A stretch of 64,000 nucleotides of DNA, from assembly GCF_900104845.1 (NCBI RefSeq), contig NZ_FNSR01000002.1:1240001-1304000 (forward strand), given 5' to 3'. How positions within the stretch are numbered: the stretch's first letter is position 1; the number at the start of each line of letters is the position of its first letter. The position numbers were made by a program, and so were the translations under genes. Below the pieces are notes generated by a model that saw only the letters and a list, made by a program, of their open reading frames with translations, was not told the origin of the DNA and made no database searches. This document shows, in pieces, positions 1 to 9,776 of this stretch. Source of the stretch: Paraburkholderia caballeronis (GTDB taxonomy: Bacteria; Pseudomonadota; Gammaproteobacteria; Burkholderiales; Burkholderiaceae).

Positions 1-1296
<1,296 letters not shown>

Positions 1297-1370
1297 TCAG
1301 TGAATGATTCCGCCATTGCGGGCGCGGCCAGTACGAAGGCCGCGCCCGTATGCGGGGTGATGCACGGTGT

Positions 1371-2876
1371 TCACGCGCTCGCGATGCTCGGGCTGCGGCT
1401 CTTGCCGAGCTTCATCAGCACGCCGTACACGAGTGCCGCGATGGCGAGGCCGACGAACCACGCATACGTGTAGAGCCCCTTGAACGCATCCGGCACCGAC
1501 GGGAACGCGGTCGGGAACGCGACGTTCAGGAAACCCGGCAGATTCGGCAGCACGCCCGCGATCAGCGCGACGACGGCGGCCGGATTCCAGCCGTTCACAT
1601 ACGCGTATTCGCCGTTTTCGTCGAACAGTTGCGTGGTGTCGAGTCGCGTCGCGCGCACGAGGAAATAATCGACCATCATGATGCCGGCGACCGGCCCGAG
1701 CAGCGCCGAATAACCGACGAGCCACGTGAAGATGTAGCCCTGGGTGGTCGCGAGGATCTTCCACGGCATCATCACGATCGCGATGGTCGCGGTAATGATG
1801 CCGCCGACCTTGTACGAGATGCCCTTCGGCCACAGGCTCGAAAAGTCGTACGCCGGGCCGACGAGGTTCGCCGCGAGATTGCAGCACATCGTGTCGAGCG
1901 TGAGGATCACGAGCGCGGTGCCGACGCCGATGCCTTCCATCCGGCTCGTCAGGTCGATCGGGTCCCAGATCGCGCGGCCGTAGATCACGACGGTCGCCGA
2001 CGTGACGACGACCGACACCACCGACAGCATCGCCATCGGGATCGGCAGACCGATCGCCTGGCCGATCATCTGGTCGCGCTGCGTCTTCGCGAAGCGCGTG
2101 AAGTCGGGGATGTTCAGCGCGAGCGTCGCCCAGAAGCCGACCATCGCGGTGAGTCCCGGCCAGAACGTCGCCCAGAACAGGCCCGCCTTCTTGCCGCCCG
2201 CGACGAACTGCGACGGCTGCGACAGCATCGCGCCGAAGCCGCCTGCCCGCGAATACGCCCACCAGACGAGCGCCGCGCACATCACCACCTTGATCGGCGC
2301 GGACCAGCTTTCGAGCCAGCGGATCGAGTCGGTGCCGCGCACGATGAAGTACAGTTGCAGCGCCCAGAACACGAGGAAACACGCGGCCTGGCCGACCGAG
2401 ATGCCGATCACCGGCAGCGCCTCGCCGACGAGCGCGTTGCCCGTGAGGATGTTCGCGAGCGTGTAGATCGCGCTGCCGCCGAGCCACGTCTGGATGCCGT
2501 ACCAGCCGCACGCGACGATCGCGCGCAGCAGCGCGGGCAGCTTCGCGCCCTGGGTGCCGAACGACGAGCGCACCAGCACCGCGTACGGGATGCCGTGCTT
2601 CGCGCCCGCGTGGCCGATCAGCAGCATCGGCACGAGCACGATCAGGTTGCCGAGCAGCACGGTCGCCACCGCCTGCCACGGCGACATGCCCTGCTCGGTC
2701 AGGCCGGCCGCGAGCATGTACGACGCGATGTTCATCACCATCCCGACCCACAGCGCCGCGAAGTGATACCAGCGCCACGTGCGCTGCGCGACGCCGGTCG
2801 GCGCGAGGTCGTCGTTGTACAGATCGCTGTCGCTATGGCGCGCGGCGGTGTCGCCGGTCATCGCTGGCTGACTCAT
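1371..2876 (-). CDS. NCS1-family nucleobase/hydantoin:cation symporter
   Basis: Inner-membrane permease of 501 residues, the usual length for the nucleobase:cation symporter-1 family (uracil, allantoin and hydantoin transporters such as Mhp1). About 12 hydrophobic segments follow a polar N-terminus. The first bears the family-typical stretch WVGMVMNIASYM (about residues 43-55) and a later one VACGWYGIQTWLGG, both in the substrate-site helices of the family. It lies 57 bases after preA and 89 bases before the dihydropyrimidinase, all leftward, so it most likely imports uracil, thymine or their dihydro forms for the pathway. Substrate is inferred from context only; hydantoin or allantoin uptake is an alternative. 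Confidence 0.9.
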   Translation of the reverse strand: MSQPAMTGDTAARHSDSDLYNDDLAPTGVAQRTWRWYHFAALWVGMVMNIASYMLAAGLTEQGMSPWQAVATVLLGNLIVLVPMLLIGHAGAKHGIPYAVLVRSSFGTQGAKLPALLRAIVACGWYGIQTWLGGSAIYTLANILTGNALVGEALPVIGISVGQAACFLVFWALQLYFIVRGTDSIRWLESWSAPIKVVMCAALVWWAYSRAGGFGAMLSQPSQFVAGGKKAGLFWATFWPGLTAMVGFWATLALNIPDFTRFAKTQRDQMIGQAIGLPIPMAMLSVVSVVVTSATVVIYGRAIWDPIDLTSRMEGIGVGTALVILTLDTMCCNLAANLVGPAYDFSSLWPKGISYKVGGIITATIAIVMMPWKILATTQGYIFTWLVGYSALLGPVAGIMMVDYFLVRATRLDTTQLFDENGEYAYVNGWNPAAVVALIAGVLPNLPGFLNVAFPTAFPSVPDAFKGLYTYAWFVGLAIAALVYGVLMKLGKSRSPSIASA

Positions 2877-2933
2877 GGTGGGGATTCTCCGTGCCTTTGT
2901 CGTTGGGTGGGATTTATGGGGTTTAGCCGGGGC

Positions 2934-4211
2934 TCAGGCGGCCTTCGGATCGGCGACGCGCGCCGGGTTGTTCGGGTGAGTGGTCCAGTTCGCGTAGCGC
3001 GCGGTGTCGACGCGTTCCATCGTGATGCACTGCTCGACCGGGCACACGTGCATGCATAAATTGCACCCGACGCAGTTCGCATCGACCACCTCGAAGTGGC
3101 GCGCTCCCTCGCGCGTCGCGGTGATCGCCTGGTGCGACGTGTCCTCGCACGCGATGTGGCACAGGCCGCACTGGATGCAGCGGTCCTGGTCGATGCGCGC
3201 CTTGATGTCGTAGTTCAGGTTCAGGTACTGCCAGTCGGTCACGTTCGGCACCGCGCGGCCGCGCACCGCGTCGAGGTTCGCGTAACCCTTGTCGTCCATC
3301 CAGTTCGACAGGCCGTCGATCATGTCGTCGACGATGCGAAAGCCGTAGTGCATCGCGGCGGTGCAGACCTGCACGCTGCCCGCGCCGAGCACGATGAATT
3401 CGGCCGCGTCGCGCCAGTCCGAGATGCCGCCGATGCCGGAGATCGGCAGGCCGTGGGTCTGCGGGTCGCGCGCGATTTCCGCGACCATGTTCAGTGCGAT
3501 CGGCTTCACGGCGGGGCCGCAGTAGCCGCCGTGCGTGCCTTTGCCGTCCACCATCGGCAGCGGCGACATCGCGTCCAGATCGACGCCGACAATCGAGTTG
3601 ATCGTGTTGATGAGCGATACGCCGTCCGCGCCGCCCGCGTGCGCGGCGCGCGAGCCGAGGCGGATGTCGGTGATGTTCGGCGTGAGCTTCACGAGGCACG
3701 GCAGGCGCGTGCCTTCCTTCACCCAGCGCGTGACCATCTCGACGTACTCGGGCACCTGGCCGACCGCCGCGCCCATGCCGCGCTCGCTCATCCCGTGCGG
3801 ACAGCCGAAGTTCAGTTCGACCGCGTCCGCGCCGGTGTCTTCCACTTGCTTGAGGATCCCCTTCCAGTCGTGCTCGTTGCACGGGACCATCAGCGACACG
3901 ATCAGCGCGCGGTCCGGCCAGTCGCGCTTTACCTGCTCGATCTCGCGCAGGTTCACGTCGAGCGGCCGGTCGGTGATGAGTTCGATGTTGTTCAGGCCGG
4001 CCATGCGCTGGCCGCGATAGGTGGTGGCGCCGTAGCGCGAGCTGACGTTGACGACGTGCGGGTCGAGGCCGAGCGTCTTCCAGACGACGCCGCCCCAGCC
4101 CGCCTCGAACGCGCGGTTGACGTTGTAGGCCTTGTCGGTCGGCGGCGCGGATGCGAGCCAGAACGGATTCGGGGACGTGATGCCGGCGATGGTGCAGCGC
4201 AGATCGGCCAT
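2934..4211 (-). CDS. preA: NAD-dependent dihydropyrimidine dehydrogenase subunit PreA
   Basis: Catalytic FMN/Fe-S subunit that, with PreT, interconverts uracil or thymine and the 5,6-dihydro forms. 425 residues, near the family norm. The first ~330 residues form a dihydroorotate-dehydrogenase-like barrel with LNFGCPHGMSERGMG, where the Cys is the expected catalytic residue. The C-terminus has two 4Fe-4S ferredoxin motifs, CIQCGLCHIAC and CVGCNLCMHVC. Start ATG 4211 has GGAG at 4221-4224. A hairpin-forming repeat element lies directly upstream of this ribosome-binding site, between preT and preA, and may affect relative expression of the two subunits. Confidence 0.95.
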   Translation of the reverse strand: MADLRCTIAGITSPNPFWLASAPPTDKAYNVNRAFEAGWGGVVWKTLGLDPHVVNVSSRYGATTYRGQRMAGLNNIELITDRPLDVNLREIEQVKRDWPDRALIVSLMVPCNEHDWKGILKQVEDTGADAVELNFGCPHGMSERGMGAAVGQVPEYVEMVTRWVKEGTRLPCLVKLTPNITDIRLGSRAAHAGGADGVSLINTINSIVGVDLDAMSPLPMVDGKGTHGGYCGPAVKPIALNMVAEIARDPQTHGLPISGIGGISDWRDAAEFIVLGAGSVQVCTAAMHYGFRIVDDMIDGLSNWMDDKGYANLDAVRGRAVPNVTDWQYLNLNYDIKARIDQDRCIQCGLCHIACEDTSHQAITATREGARHFEVVDANCVGCNLCMHVCPVEQCITMERVDTARYANWTTHPNNPARVADPKAA

Positions 4212-4224
4212 GATGTTGACTCCG

Positions 4225-4305
4225 TGTCGACCCGGGTTAGCGTGTCGACCGGAGTTGGCGCTTCAGCGCTTACTCCGGTCCCATGCGCTTACCCAGGTCC
4301 CATGC
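4225..4305 (-). repeat. Nested hairpin repeat, same family as the 43070-43314 array
   Basis: Read leftward, toward preA, this holds the left half of a 49-bp unit (4305-4285), then an almost complete second unit (4284-4243), then the right half of a unit (4242-4225). The inner unit pairs ACCGGAGT with ACTCCGGT around AGCGCTGAAGCGC. The outer halves pair GGGTAAGCG with CGCTAACCC, so the whole could fold as a hairpin within a hairpin. It ends in GTCGACA 13 bases before the preA start codon. The sequence matches the five-copy array near 43.1 kb and has the same orientation relative to the downstream gene. Confidence 0.85.
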
Positions 4306-4368
4306 AGGATGGTTGTTGTGGGGGCTTCGTTCGTTATGTCGGTATGCGGGGGAGCGTTCTTATCGTGC

Positions 4369-5763
4369 CTATGCGGCCTGCGCGGACTGCGACGCGAGCC
4401 AGCGATCGATCGCACGCGCGGCGAGCTTGCCGTCCTGCACCGCCTGCACGGTCAGGTCTATCGCGCCGTGGCCCGCGCAGTCGCCGCCCGCCCACACGCC
4501 GTTGCGCGACGTCGCGCCGTTCGCGTCGATCGCGATCCGCGCGCCGTCCGCCGTCGTCTGCAGGCCGTCGAGCCCGGCTGCGACGAGTTTCTGGCCGATT
4601 GCCTTCAACACCATGTCCGCGTCGATCCGCAGCGTCTCTCCGGTGCCGGTGAGCTTGCTGCCCGCATCGAGCGCCGTGCGTTCGAACTCGACTGCGACCG
4701 CGCGGCCAGCGTCGCCGACGATCCGCGCGGGCTTCGCCCACTCGACGATCGTCACGCCTTCGCTGCGCGCGTAATCCTGTTCGGCCCACGTCGCGCTCAT
4801 CTGCGCGCCGCCCCGGCGGTACACGAGCGCGACGTTTTCCGCGCCGAGCTTGCGGCTTTGCACGGCCGCGTCGATCGCGGTGTTGCCGCCGCCGATCACG
4901 ACCACGTTGCGGCCGACCGGCAGCGTCGCCAGGTCGTCGGCGCTGCGCAGCCGCTCGATGAAATCGACCGCGTCCTGCACGCCGTCGAGCGTTTCGCCTT
5001 CGATCGCGAGCGCATGCGTGCCGCCGAGGCCGACGCCGACGAACACCGCGTCGAACGCCTGCTGAAGCTGGTCGAGCGTGAGGTCCGCGCCGAGCCGCTG
5101 GCCGTTGCGGATCTCGATGCCGCCGACCGACAGCAGCCATTGCACTTCGCGCTGCGCGAAACCGTCGACGGTCTTGTACGCGGCGATCCCGTATTCGTTG
5201 AGGCCGCCCGCTTGCTCATGCGCGTCGAACACCGTCACGCGATGGCCGGCGAGCGCGAGCGTATGCGCGCACGCGAGCCCGGCCGGACCCGCGCCGACCA
5301 CCGCGACGCTGCGCCCGGTGTCGGGCGCGCGGCGAAACAACGGCGGCGCGCCGTCCGCCTCGCGCGCCATCTGATGATCGGTCGCATAACGTTGCAGTGC
5401 GCCGATCTGCACCGGTTTGCGATCCTGATGATTCCGCACGCATGCGCCTTCGCACAGGATCTCGGTCGGGCACACGCGCGCGCACATGCCGCCGAGCGGA
5501 TTCGCGGAAAGGATGTCGCGCGCCGCGCCGCGCAGGTTGTCGTTGCCGATCTTGCGGATGAAGCTGGGTATGTCGATGCCGGTCGGGCACGCGGCGACGC
5601 ACGGCGCGTCGTAGCAGTAGTGGCAGCGGTCGGCGGCGGCGAGCGCCTCGCCGGCCGACAGCGGCGGCGCGACGTCCGCGAAGTTGCAGCCGAGCTGCTC
5701 CGCGCTCAGGCGGCCGGCTGCGATGCCGGCGCTGCGCTTGTTGTCGTTCAGAGGCTGGGACAT
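4369..5763 (-). CDS. preT: NAD-dependent dihydropyrimidine dehydrogenase subunit PreT
   Basis: NAD- and FAD-binding electron-transfer subunit partnering PreA; related to the glutamate synthase small subunit. 464 residues from ATG 5763, chosen over an upstream in-frame ATG at 5844 because AGGAG sits just before it and the protein then starts MSQPLNDNK. N-terminal Fe-S cysteines occur as CHYCYDAPCVAACPTG and CARVCPTEILCEGAC. The FAD fold VVGAGPAGLACA is near residue 145 and the NAD fold VIGGGNTAIDAA near 285. Gene order preT-preA with a 157-base gap matches the known two-subunit enzyme; the gap contains the repeat element. Confidence 0.93.
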   Translation of the reverse strand: MSQPLNDNKRSAGIAAGRLSAEQLGCNFADVAPPLSAGEALAAADRCHYCYDAPCVAACPTGIDIPSFIRKIGNDNLRGAARDILSANPLGGMCARVCPTEILCEGACVRNHQDRKPVQIGALQRYATDHQMAREADGAPPLFRRAPDTGRSVAVVGAGPAGLACAHTLALAGHRVTVFDAHEQAGGLNEYGIAAYKTVDGFAQREVQWLLSVGGIEIRNGQRLGADLTLDQLQQAFDAVFVGVGLGGTHALAIEGETLDGVQDAVDFIERLRSADDLATLPVGRNVVVIGGGNTAIDAAVQSRKLGAENVALVYRRGGAQMSATWAEQDYARSEGVTIVEWAKPARIVGDAGRAVAVEFERTALDAGSKLTGTGETLRIDADMVLKAIGQKLVAAGLDGLQTTADGARIAIDANGATSRNGVWAGGDCAGHGAIDLTVQAVQDGKLAARAIDRWLASQSAQAA

Positions 5764-5934
5764 CCGGGGCTCCTGTCGGGGCGTGAGTCTGGGAACATGA
5801 ATCGACGAACGAATTGACGAATGCAACGGACCACCCGGCTGCATCGAAGCAGCCGGGACCGGGTATCACGCTATGAGCGATGCGGTTGGCGCCGGGACCG
5901 GTGTCGGCGGCCCGGCGTTGCGCCTGTGCGGCGC

Positions 5935-7200
5935 TTATCCGGGCTCGTTCGCGCGTTCGAGCATCGCGTGCAGCAGCACGTTCGCGCCGGCCTCGATCCA
6001 CTCGATCGTCGCGTCCTCGATCTCGTTGTGGCTGATGCCGTCGATGCATGGCACGAACACCATCGACGTCGGCGCGACCGTCGCGAGATAACATGCGTCG
6101 TGACCCGCGCCCGACACGATGTCGCGATGCGGATAACCGAAGCGTTCGGCCGCCGCGCGCACCGACTGCACGCACGCGCTGTCGAACGGCACCGGCGCGT
6201 AATAGAAAATCTGCTCGACCTGCGCATCCAGCTTGCCGGCTTCCGCGATCTTCGCGATGCCTTCGCGCAGTTCGGCGTCCATCTTCGCGAGCACGTCGTC
6301 GAGCGGGTGGCGGAAATCGACGGTGAAGAACACGCGGCCCGGAATCACGTTGCGCGAGTTCGGGTACACCTGCATCATGCCGACCGTCGCGCACGCGAGC
6401 GGCGCGTGGCGCAGCCCGATCTCGTTGACCAGCTGCACGACGCGCGACGCGCCGAGCAGCGCGTCGCGGCGGCGCGGCATCGGCGTCGGGCCGGCATGCG
6501 CCTCCTGGCCGGTCAGCACGACTTCGTACCAGCGCTGACCCTGCGCGTCGGTGACGACGCCGATGGTCTTCTTCTCCGCTTCGAGGATCGGCCCCTGCTC
6601 GATGTGCAGTTCGAACGCCGCATGGATCTGGCGGCCGCCGCACGGCAGGTCGCCCGCATAGCCGATGCGCTTCAGCTCGTCGCCGATCGTCTTGCCGTCC
6701 ACGTCCTTGCGCGACAGCCCGTAGTCGAGATCGAACACGCCCGCGAACACGCCGGACGCGACCATCGCCGGCGCGAAGCGCGAGCCTTCCTCGTTGGTCC
6801 AGATCACGGTTTCGATCGGGCGCTCGGTCTCGATGCCGTGGTCGTTCAGCGAGCGGATCACTTCGAGGCCGCCCATCACGCCGTAGATGCCGTCGAAGCG
6901 GCCGCCGGTCGGCTGCGAATCCGCGTGCGAGCCGGTCATCACCGGCGCGAGGTCGTTGTTGCGGCCGGCGCGGCGCATGAACACGTTGCCCATCTGGTCG
7001 ATGCTGACCGTGCAGCCGGCTTCCTTCGCCCAGCCGACGATCAGGTCGCGCCCGGCCTTGTCGAGATCGGTCAGCGCGAGCCGGCAGACGCCGCCCTTGT
7101 CGGTCGCGCCGATCTTCGCCATCTCCATCAGGCTGTCCCACAGGCGCTGCCCGTTCACGTGGATCGCGGTCGTCAGCGCGGCTTCGGTTACTGCGTTCAT
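5935..7200 (-). CDS. M20-type Zn amidohydrolase, probable beta-ureidopropionase
   Basis: Cytoplasmic metal-dependent hydrolase of the N-carbamoyl-L-amino-acid hydrolase/allantoate amidohydrolase family. Here it probably converts N-carbamoyl-beta-alanine to beta-alanine, CO2 and ammonia, the last step of reductive uracil breakdown. 421 residues from ATG 7200 (GGAGA upstream). Metal ligands are recognisable in GSHADSQPTGGRFDG (about 82-96), WTNEEGSRF and HIEQGPILE; GAGHDACYL is near the C-terminus. First gene of the leftward catabolic run and divergent from the TetR regulator. Allantoate or hydantoin-derived substrates are alternatives, but preTA and dihydropyrimidinase downstream favour ureidopropionate. 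Confidence 0.9.
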   Translation of the reverse strand: MNAVTEAALTTAIHVNGQRLWDSLMEMAKIGATDKGGVCRLALTDLDKAGRDLIVGWAKEAGCTVSIDQMGNVFMRRAGRNNDLAPVMTGSHADSQPTGGRFDGIYGVMGGLEVIRSLNDHGIETERPIETVIWTNEEGSRFAPAMVASGVFAGVFDLDYGLSRKDVDGKTIGDELKRIGYAGDLPCGGRQIHAAFELHIEQGPILEAEKKTIGVVTDAQGQRWYEVVLTGQEAHAGPTPMPRRRDALLGASRVVQLVNEIGLRHAPLACATVGMMQVYPNSRNVIPGRVFFTVDFRHPLDDVLAKMDAELREGIAKIAEAGKLDAQVEQIFYYAPVPFDSACVQSVRAAAERFGYPHRDIVSGAGHDACYLATVAPTSMVFVPCIDGISHNEIEDATIEWIEAGANVLLHAMLERANEPG

Positions 7201-7359
7201 GCGGTTCTCCGTCAAGGTCGACGCGTCGCGCGACAACTCGCGCAACGCTTGAGTCGTGTTCAGAAAGAGTGCATCTCCGTCATCATCTGGGGCGTGTCGC
7301 GCGTAGGCGGTGCATGAGCCGGACAGCGGTTCGAAAGCTCACCGGCCGCTTTCCCGTAT

Positions 7360-7377
7360 CCTGTCCGATTGGACAGG
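7360..7377. promoter_or_regulatory. Palindromic operator candidate for the TetR/RutR-like regulator
   Basis: CCTGTCC-GATT-GGACAGG is a perfect inverted repeat with 7-base arms. It sits in the 384-base gap between the divergent pyrimidine operon (starts 7200, leftward) and the regulator (starts 7585, rightward). The size and symmetry suit a TetR dimer. Assignment to this regulator is inferred from position. The rest of the gap (7201-7584) shows no gene. Confidence 0.55.
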
Positions 7378-7584
7378 TTGTAGGCGATAAACGACGCGAA
7401 TTCAATGCGGTAATACGAGCGAGAACCGTGCCATCGATGCTGCGCCACGCGAACGGAACCGCCCTGCGACCGGCATGGGTTGCGCGCGTGCGCACAGGGC
7501 GTGCGACTACAATGGAGCCGGCATCGCGCCGCGCAGCCGCGCGCCGCCCCGATGCGAAGACCTACTGAGACCGGAACGAAAGCC

Positions 7585-8322
7585 ATGCGCGACGACGATT
7601 CGACCATGCCCGCAGCGAGCGTCGCGAGTGCTTCCCGCGCGGACGGCGACGCAACGCCGCGCGCGCCGCGCCGCCGCAAGGCGTCGATCCGCGCGTCGAA
7701 CGAATCGCAACTGCTCGCATGCGCGGAGGCGGTGTTCGCGGAGCGCGGCTTCGAAGGCGCGAGCACCGCGTTGATCGCCGAGCGCGCGGGGCTGCCGAAG
7801 GCGAACCTGCATTACTACTTCCCGACCAAGCTCGCGCTGTACTGGCGCGTGCTCGACGACGTGTTCGCGGAATGGAACGCGGCGGCGAACACGTTCGATG
7901 CGAGCGACGATCCGGTCGCCGCGCTCGGCGGCTACGTGCGCGCGAAGATGGCGCTCGCGCGGCGGCGGCCGCTCGGCTCGAAGGTGTGGGCGAACGAGAT
8001 CATCAGCGGCGCGGCGCACATGCAGGACATCCTGCTCGAACGCGTGAAGCCGTGGATGGAAACGCGCGTGACGCTGATCGACCGGTGGATCGCGCAGGGG
8101 CTGCTCGCGCCGGTCGAGCCGCGCACGCTGCTGTTCATGATCTGGGCGACGACGCAGCACTACGCGGACTTCGATGCGCAGATCCGCGCGCTTGCGGGTA
8201 AACGCGCGCTGACGGCGGCGGCGTTCGACGCGACGACCGAAGAGGTCGTGAAGATGATTCTGCGCGCGGCTGGGGCGCGGTCGTCGGGCAATGGGGACGC
8301 CGTGAGGGCCGGCGGCGATTGA
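7585..8322 (+). CDS. TetR-family regulator, RutR-like
   Basis: DNA-binding repressor/activator of about 245 residues. A basic N-terminal stretch (APRRRKASIRASN) precedes a TetR helix-turn-helix with ALIAERAGLPKANLHYYF, the form found in RutR, which binds uracil or thymine. The C-terminal half resembles the RutR/YcdC ligand domain (KVWANEIISGAAHM). Start ATG 7585 is preferred to in-frame starts at 7480 and 7552, since the upstream residues look non-native. It is divergent from the pyrimidine operon with an 18-bp palindrome between, so it most likely controls that operon in response to a pyrimidine. Confidence 0.88.
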   Translation: MRDDDSTMPAASVASASRADGDATPRAPRRRKASIRASNESQLLACAEAVFAERGFEGASTALIAERAGLPKANLHYYFPTKLALYWRVLDDVFAEWNAAANTFDASDDPVAALGGYVRAKMALARRRPLGSKVWANEIISGAAHMQDILLERVKPWMETRVTLIDRWIAQGLLAPVEPRTLLFMIWATTQHYADFDAQIRALAGKRALTAAAFDATTEEVVKMILRAAGARSSGNGDAVRAGGD

Positions 8323-8404
8323 TTGCCGGGACCGGCCGTTATCTACTTTGAGGTTGACGAAGCGCGCGTGTCGAAGGCGAAGCGCGTTCCTGCCTGCGTG
8401 CCTG

Positions 8405-9487
8405 TTACGGCGTGGTTGACGAAGCGGCGGTCGCGGAAGGACCCGGCGTCGGCGTTGCGGCGGTGGTCGTGCCATTTGCCGTAGCGGCAGGCGCGTTAAG
8501 CGCTTGTCCGGCGGATGCCCGCGCGGAAGTCGGTGCCGGCGCAACGGTCGTCGTGGCGAGGGTCGCCGGCGCGGTCAGCATCGGCGGTTCACCGATGCCG
8601 GGGAGCAGCCCCGCGCCGGTCGTGCCGGCAACCGGTTGCAGTGCCGTAGTGGTTTCGGCGGCGAGGGCCGGTAGCGGTGCGGCGTTGTGGCCGTCGTTCG
8701 TTGCAGGCGTTTGAGTTGCCGCATTCGCAGTGATTGCGGAAGCGGTCGGCGTGGCACCGTGGCTGTCGTCGCGCACCGGCGTATTTACCTCAGCCGAACC
8801 CGCAGCAACCCCCACGATCGGCGCAACCGACCGGCTCGCGAGCGCGGCAGCAGGCGTCTGCGGCGTGACCACCGCGACGGCCGGCGCGGGACTCACCGGC
8901 GGCGGCAGCGGCGTGATCTGGATCGCGCCGCTTTGTCCCGGCACCGGCTCGCTGCGCGCGGACGTGCGCAGATAACGGGTCACCAGGTCGAAGAAGCGGT
9001 CGTAGAACGAGCCCGACTGGATCGTCTCGCTCGAAATCTTGACCATCGCGTCGCTGTTCGAGCGGATCGGCAGCGACAGCGACCCGAAGATCGACAGCCC
9101 CACGCTCGCCGACGTATCGCTTTTCTTCAGCGCATAACCGTTCTGCACCGCGTTCACGTACACGACGCTCGTATTCGACGCATCGCCCGCCGTGCAGACC
9201 ACATGGACCTCGACGACGATGTGCGAATCGCTGGCCGGCTGGAAGTTCTTGCTCGCGTCGACGGTGTCGTTGCGCGTCATCGTCGTCATGTAGCCCTGGC
9301 TCAGCAGCGCGCGCCGCGCGGCCTCGCACGCGTCGGTGCTCGCGAAGTCGAAGTTGCGCGCGAACGGGCCGGACGAGTTGCTGAACAACTGATCGTCCTG
9401 GAACTTCGGCTTCGTCGACGAGCACGCGCCGAGCGCGACGACGAGCGGGAACAGCAGAAGAGGGGCAACGCGCTTAAAGAGGGACAT
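8405..9487 (-). CDS. DUF2242-type lipoprotein
   Basis: 360-residue predicted lipoprotein of unknown function. The N-terminus MSLFKRVAPLLLFPLVV ends in a lipobox LGACSS (Cys about residue 21), so it should be lipid-anchored in the cell envelope. Residues 25-190 form the conserved part (FARNFDFASTDACEAARR, VVEVHVVC, SIFGSLSLPIRSNSDAM) that I recognise as DUF2242 from Burkholderiaceae. The remaining ~170 residues are low-complexity Ala/Thr/Pro, probably a flexible extracytoplasmic tail. Start ATG 9487 is used rather than the longer open frame, because the lipoprotein signal begins there. No partner gene is evident. Confidence 0.75.
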   Translation of the reverse strand: MSLFKRVAPLLLFPLVVALGACSSTKPKFQDDQLFSNSSGPFARNFDFASTDACEAARRALLSQGYMTTMTRNDTVDASKNFQPASDSHIVVEVHVVCTAGDASNTSVVYVNAVQNGYALKKSDTSASVGLSIFGSLSLPIRSNSDAMVKISSETIQSGSFYDRFFDLVTRYLRTSARSEPVPGQSGAIQITPLPPPVSPAPAVAVVTPQTPAAALASRSVAPIVGVAAGSAEVNTPVRDDSHGATPTASAITANAATQTPATNDGHNAAPLPALAAETTTALQPVAGTTGAGLLPGIGEPPMLTAPATLATTTVAPAPTSARASAGQALNAPAATANGTTTAATPTPGPSATAASSTTP

Positions 9488-9776
9488 GTTGGAACCGGAC
9501 CATACACCTGTACATCGGACGGCATGCATTGTAGTGCGGTTCCGCTGGCGGCGACGGAACGGCCGTTTCGCGCGCGCGACGGCCGACGGAATAAAATGAT
9601 GCGCCCGCGTGTTTGCGGATCGACGACGGGTTTTAAACCGCCGCGCCAGGGCGGTTCCCGGCCGTCGTGCGGCATCGCGTCCCCGAGTCCATCGGCGCGG
9701 GGACACAGCGGCGCGGCGCGTGCGGTCGATGGGGGAAGGGCGGCGCGCAACCCGGCGCGAAACCGAAGGTGAAGTG

